Shown here: one piece after another, positions 62,680-64,000 of the stretch
Numbering within the stretch: position 1 is the stretch's first letter
Layout: each line of letters starts with the position of its first letter
Assembly: GCA_013359265.1 (NCBI GenBank)
Contig: JABWCD010000006.1
Coordinates: forward strand, 1-64,000
From: Candidatus Hydrogenedentota bacterium
GTDB taxonomy: Bacteria > Hydrogenedentota > Hydrogenedentia > Hydrogenedentales > SLHB01
DNA: 64,000 nt
Direction: 5' to 3'
The notes under the pieces: generated by a model
Told to the model about the DNA's origin: nothing
The model's database searches: none
Seen by the model: only the letters and a program-made list of their open reading frames with translations
Program-made: the position numbers and the translations under genes

Positions 62680-63747
62680 ATGATGTCCGGTCAAGAGATC
62701 AATGCGGGAGGCAAGAAGCGGCGACAGCCCGTGGACAGTGCGATTCTTGATGCTGCCGAACAGGTGTTCGGATGGAAGGGATATCAGCAGACGACCATGG
62801 AAGCTTTGGCTCGCGAGGCGAGAATCTCGGTAGGAACGCTGTACAACCTCTTCAAGAGCAAGGAAGACATTTACGGGCGAGTCGTTCAACGAGTTGGCGA
62901 GTTTGTTGTCCGCCGTATCGAGCCTTTAGCTCGTGCCAGTGATCCTGAGGCGGCGGCTCTCGACGTTATTCGGCTTCGTTTGTGCAACTACGTGAATGAC
63001 CGTCTGTTCTTTCAGCCCTTCTGCTTTCCAGCCTACTTGGGTCTGCAGCCGGAGCCCGCGCGTCTTGGACCCGAGGTCAACCGGCTCTATCAGCAGTATG
63101 TGGATCTTGTCGAACAGATCTTCGGACGATGTCTCGAGAAAGCTGGGCAGACGGGGACTCCTGGAATGAAGATGGCGGTTTGCCTCGAAGGCATGATAAC
63201 TGCCTTTATGGGCTATTGGTCAGAACCGTTACAGTCGGACAATCTCGCCAAGGTCGCGCGGCACATGAAGACCGTGCTGCTTCGCGGTATAGCGCCTGCG
63301 GTCGACCAACCGGAGAGCGATACGGTAGCGGAGTCTCGTGCGATTTACATCAGCCGCTACGACCTGGAACGCCTGAGTGAACTTATCAAGGTAGTGCGTG
63401 CCTTCGGCAAAGAGGAGAATCAGAAATACGCCGACATCTTGGACGATGAGCTGAAACATGCCCGCGTCACGAGTCCGCGAGAGGTGCCGCCAGATGTAGT
63501 AACCATGAACTCCAAGGTGCGGGTCGCAAATCCCACTACGGGTACCGACCGAGTCTATACCCTGGTATTTCCGCGGAACGCCGATTCAGCGCCCGAGAAC
63601 ATCTCCATCCTAAGCCCACTTGGAACCGCAGTTTTTGGCCGGCGATTGGGTGATGTCTTTACCGTGGACGCGGGGGAGGATGCCCAGATGTATGAGATTA
63701 CCCAGATGCTTTATCAGCCGGAGGCATCCGGTGATTACCATCTGTAA
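62680..63747 (+). CDS. TetR repressor fused to an Rnk (GreA/GreB C-terminal-like) domain
   Basis: The ATG at 62680 has CTACGGAG nine bases upstream. Residues 15-65 form a TetR HTH domain (AILDAAEQVFGWKGYQQTTM, LAREARISVGTLYNLFKSKE), followed by a helical ligand-binding part to about residue 205 (YQQYVDLVEQIFGRCLEKAG, CLEGMITAFMGYWSEPL). From residue 219 to 355 a full Rnk-type domain is attached: AIYISRYDLERLSELIKVV, a helical segment ending YADILDDELKHARV, then PPDVVTMNSKVRVANPTTG, ENISILSPLGTAVFGRRLGD and the signature end LYQPEASGDYHL. Rnk-family proteins bind RNA polymerase near the secondary channel, so one protein could combine operator binding with contact to polymerase. Coding is continuous with no stop or shift, so the fusion is real in this sequence. 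Confidence 0.88.
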   Translation: MMSGQEINAGGKKRRQPVDSAILDAAEQVFGWKGYQQTTMEALAREARISVGTLYNLFKSKEDIYGRVVQRVGEFVVRRIEPLARASDPEAAALDVIRLRLCNYVNDRLFFQPFCFPAYLGLQPEPARLGPEVNRLYQQYVDLVEQIFGRCLEKAGQTGTPGMKMAVCLEGMITAFMGYWSEPLQSDNLAKVARHMKTVLLRGIAPAVDQPESDTVAESRAIYISRYDLERLSELIKVVRAFGKEENQKYADILDDELKHARVTSPREVPPDVVTMNSKVRVANPTTGTDRVYTLVFPRNADSAPENISILSPLGTAVFGRRLGDVFTVDAGEDAQMYEITQMLYQPEASGDYHL

Positions 63748-63790
63748 TTTCCGGCAAACCATTCAGCGAAGAGGTCAAAGGAGCAGTCAC

Positions 63791-64000
63791 ATGGAAAAGC
63801 ACATCTTCATTACGGCACTGGACAGACACCGTATCATGGACTGTCTATCGGTTCTTTCGGAGTCTCCCGACAAGCGAGACCTGGCCTATATTCAATACCT
63901 TGAAAAAGAGATCAAGCGCGCCCAAGTCGTTCTTGACCCAGTTGAAATGCCCGCCGACGTTATCACGATGCGTTCCAGCGCCAAGCTGAGAGACATGACG
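63791..64000 (+). CDS. Rnk/GreA-GreB C-terminal-like protein, cut by window end
   Basis: A CDS begins at 63791 with AAAGGAGCAGTCAC upstream and is open to the window end, giving 70 visible residues. It begins EKHIFITALDRHRIMDCLSV, then YIQYLEKEIKRAQVVLDP and EMPADVITMRSSAKLRDM. These match the N-terminal half of the Rnk domain in the preceding fusion (IYISRYDLERL, YADILDDELKHARV, PPDVVTMNSKVRV). It is therefore a second, stand-alone Rnk-type protein, 43 bp after the fusion gene and probably in its operon. The C-terminal signature lies outside the window. Confidence 0.85.
   Translation, partial: MEKHIFITALDRHRIMDCLSVLSESPDKRDLAYIQYLEKEIKRAQVVLDPVEMPADVITMRSSAKLRDMT

Overview
The window is 64 kb of GC-rich bacterial chromosome. 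Nothing in it fixes the lineage (no rRNA or tRNA was found). The mix is best matched by an uncultured, planctomycete- or Hydrogenedentes-like Gram-negative: a GldA/GldFG-type ABC system with a DUF4340 protein, secreted ceramidase-type and glycoside-hydrolase-like proteins, Gfo/Idh and sugar-isomerase genes, a GxxExxY protein, and single-domain GW/PEGA-like secreted proteins. This assignment is an inference.

Region 1 (1-28,000) looks like a settled chromosome. On the minus strand lies an envelope ABC exporter operon (ATPase, permease-GldG fusion, DUF4340 protein, cut by the window start). Then come a methyltransferase-like gene, scpA and a YraN nuclease-fold gene, a large secreted reprolysin-like metalloprotease, a 2OG-Fe(II) dioxygenase, a lipoprotein/NTF2-like/TPR envelope operon, a GNAT enzyme, a fatty acid desaturase, and two ceramidase-family genes followed by a secreted glycoside-hydrolase-like gene. 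Facing these is a minus-strand group for sugar metabolism (Gfo/Idh oxidoreductase, sugar isomerase, mannose-6-phosphate-isomerase-like cupin), interrupted by an inverted-repeat-bounded GxxExxY cassette, a HepT/MntA toxin-antitoxin pair, a hotdog thioesterase and two paralogous small secreted proteins.

Region 2 (28,300-48,600) is accessory DNA punctuated by three direct copies of a small ParB/KorB-type helix-turn-helix gene, each preceded by a hairpin; the first copy is decayed. Between copies 1 and 2 lie a sigma factor fused to a membrane domain, an AbiEi relic, an AlbA_2/Schlafen-type regulator, a TOTE-type primase-helicase and two overlapping uncharacterised genes. Between copies 2 and 3 lies a complete divalent-metal efflux operon (small exported proteins, CzcC, CzcB, a PII-like protein, CzcA and a P-type ATPase).

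Region 3 (48,600-64,000) combines a stress cluster (Rrf2 regulator, Ric/ScdA, hemerythrin, DUF488, cupin, AhpD-like protein, racemase-family protein, P450) with a respiratory/TCA block (cytochrome b561-molybdopterin oxidoreductase, NDH-2, aconitase). It is littered with gene debris: relics of a P-type ATPase, a SpoIIE-type phosphatase, a cupin, 6-phosphogluconate dehydrogenase, DUF488, a ferredoxin-reductase-type flavoprotein and a TetR repressor. At two places, convergent fragments lose their 3' ends at the same point. The window ends with a TetR repressor fused to an Rnk (GreA/GreB C-terminal-like) domain behind a near-consensus promoter with palindromic operators, followed by a separate Rnk gene cut by the window end.

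The two observations most worth following are the TetR-Rnk fusion with its tandem Rnk neighbour, and the repeated HTH gene that delimits the defence-like and metal-resistance segments.
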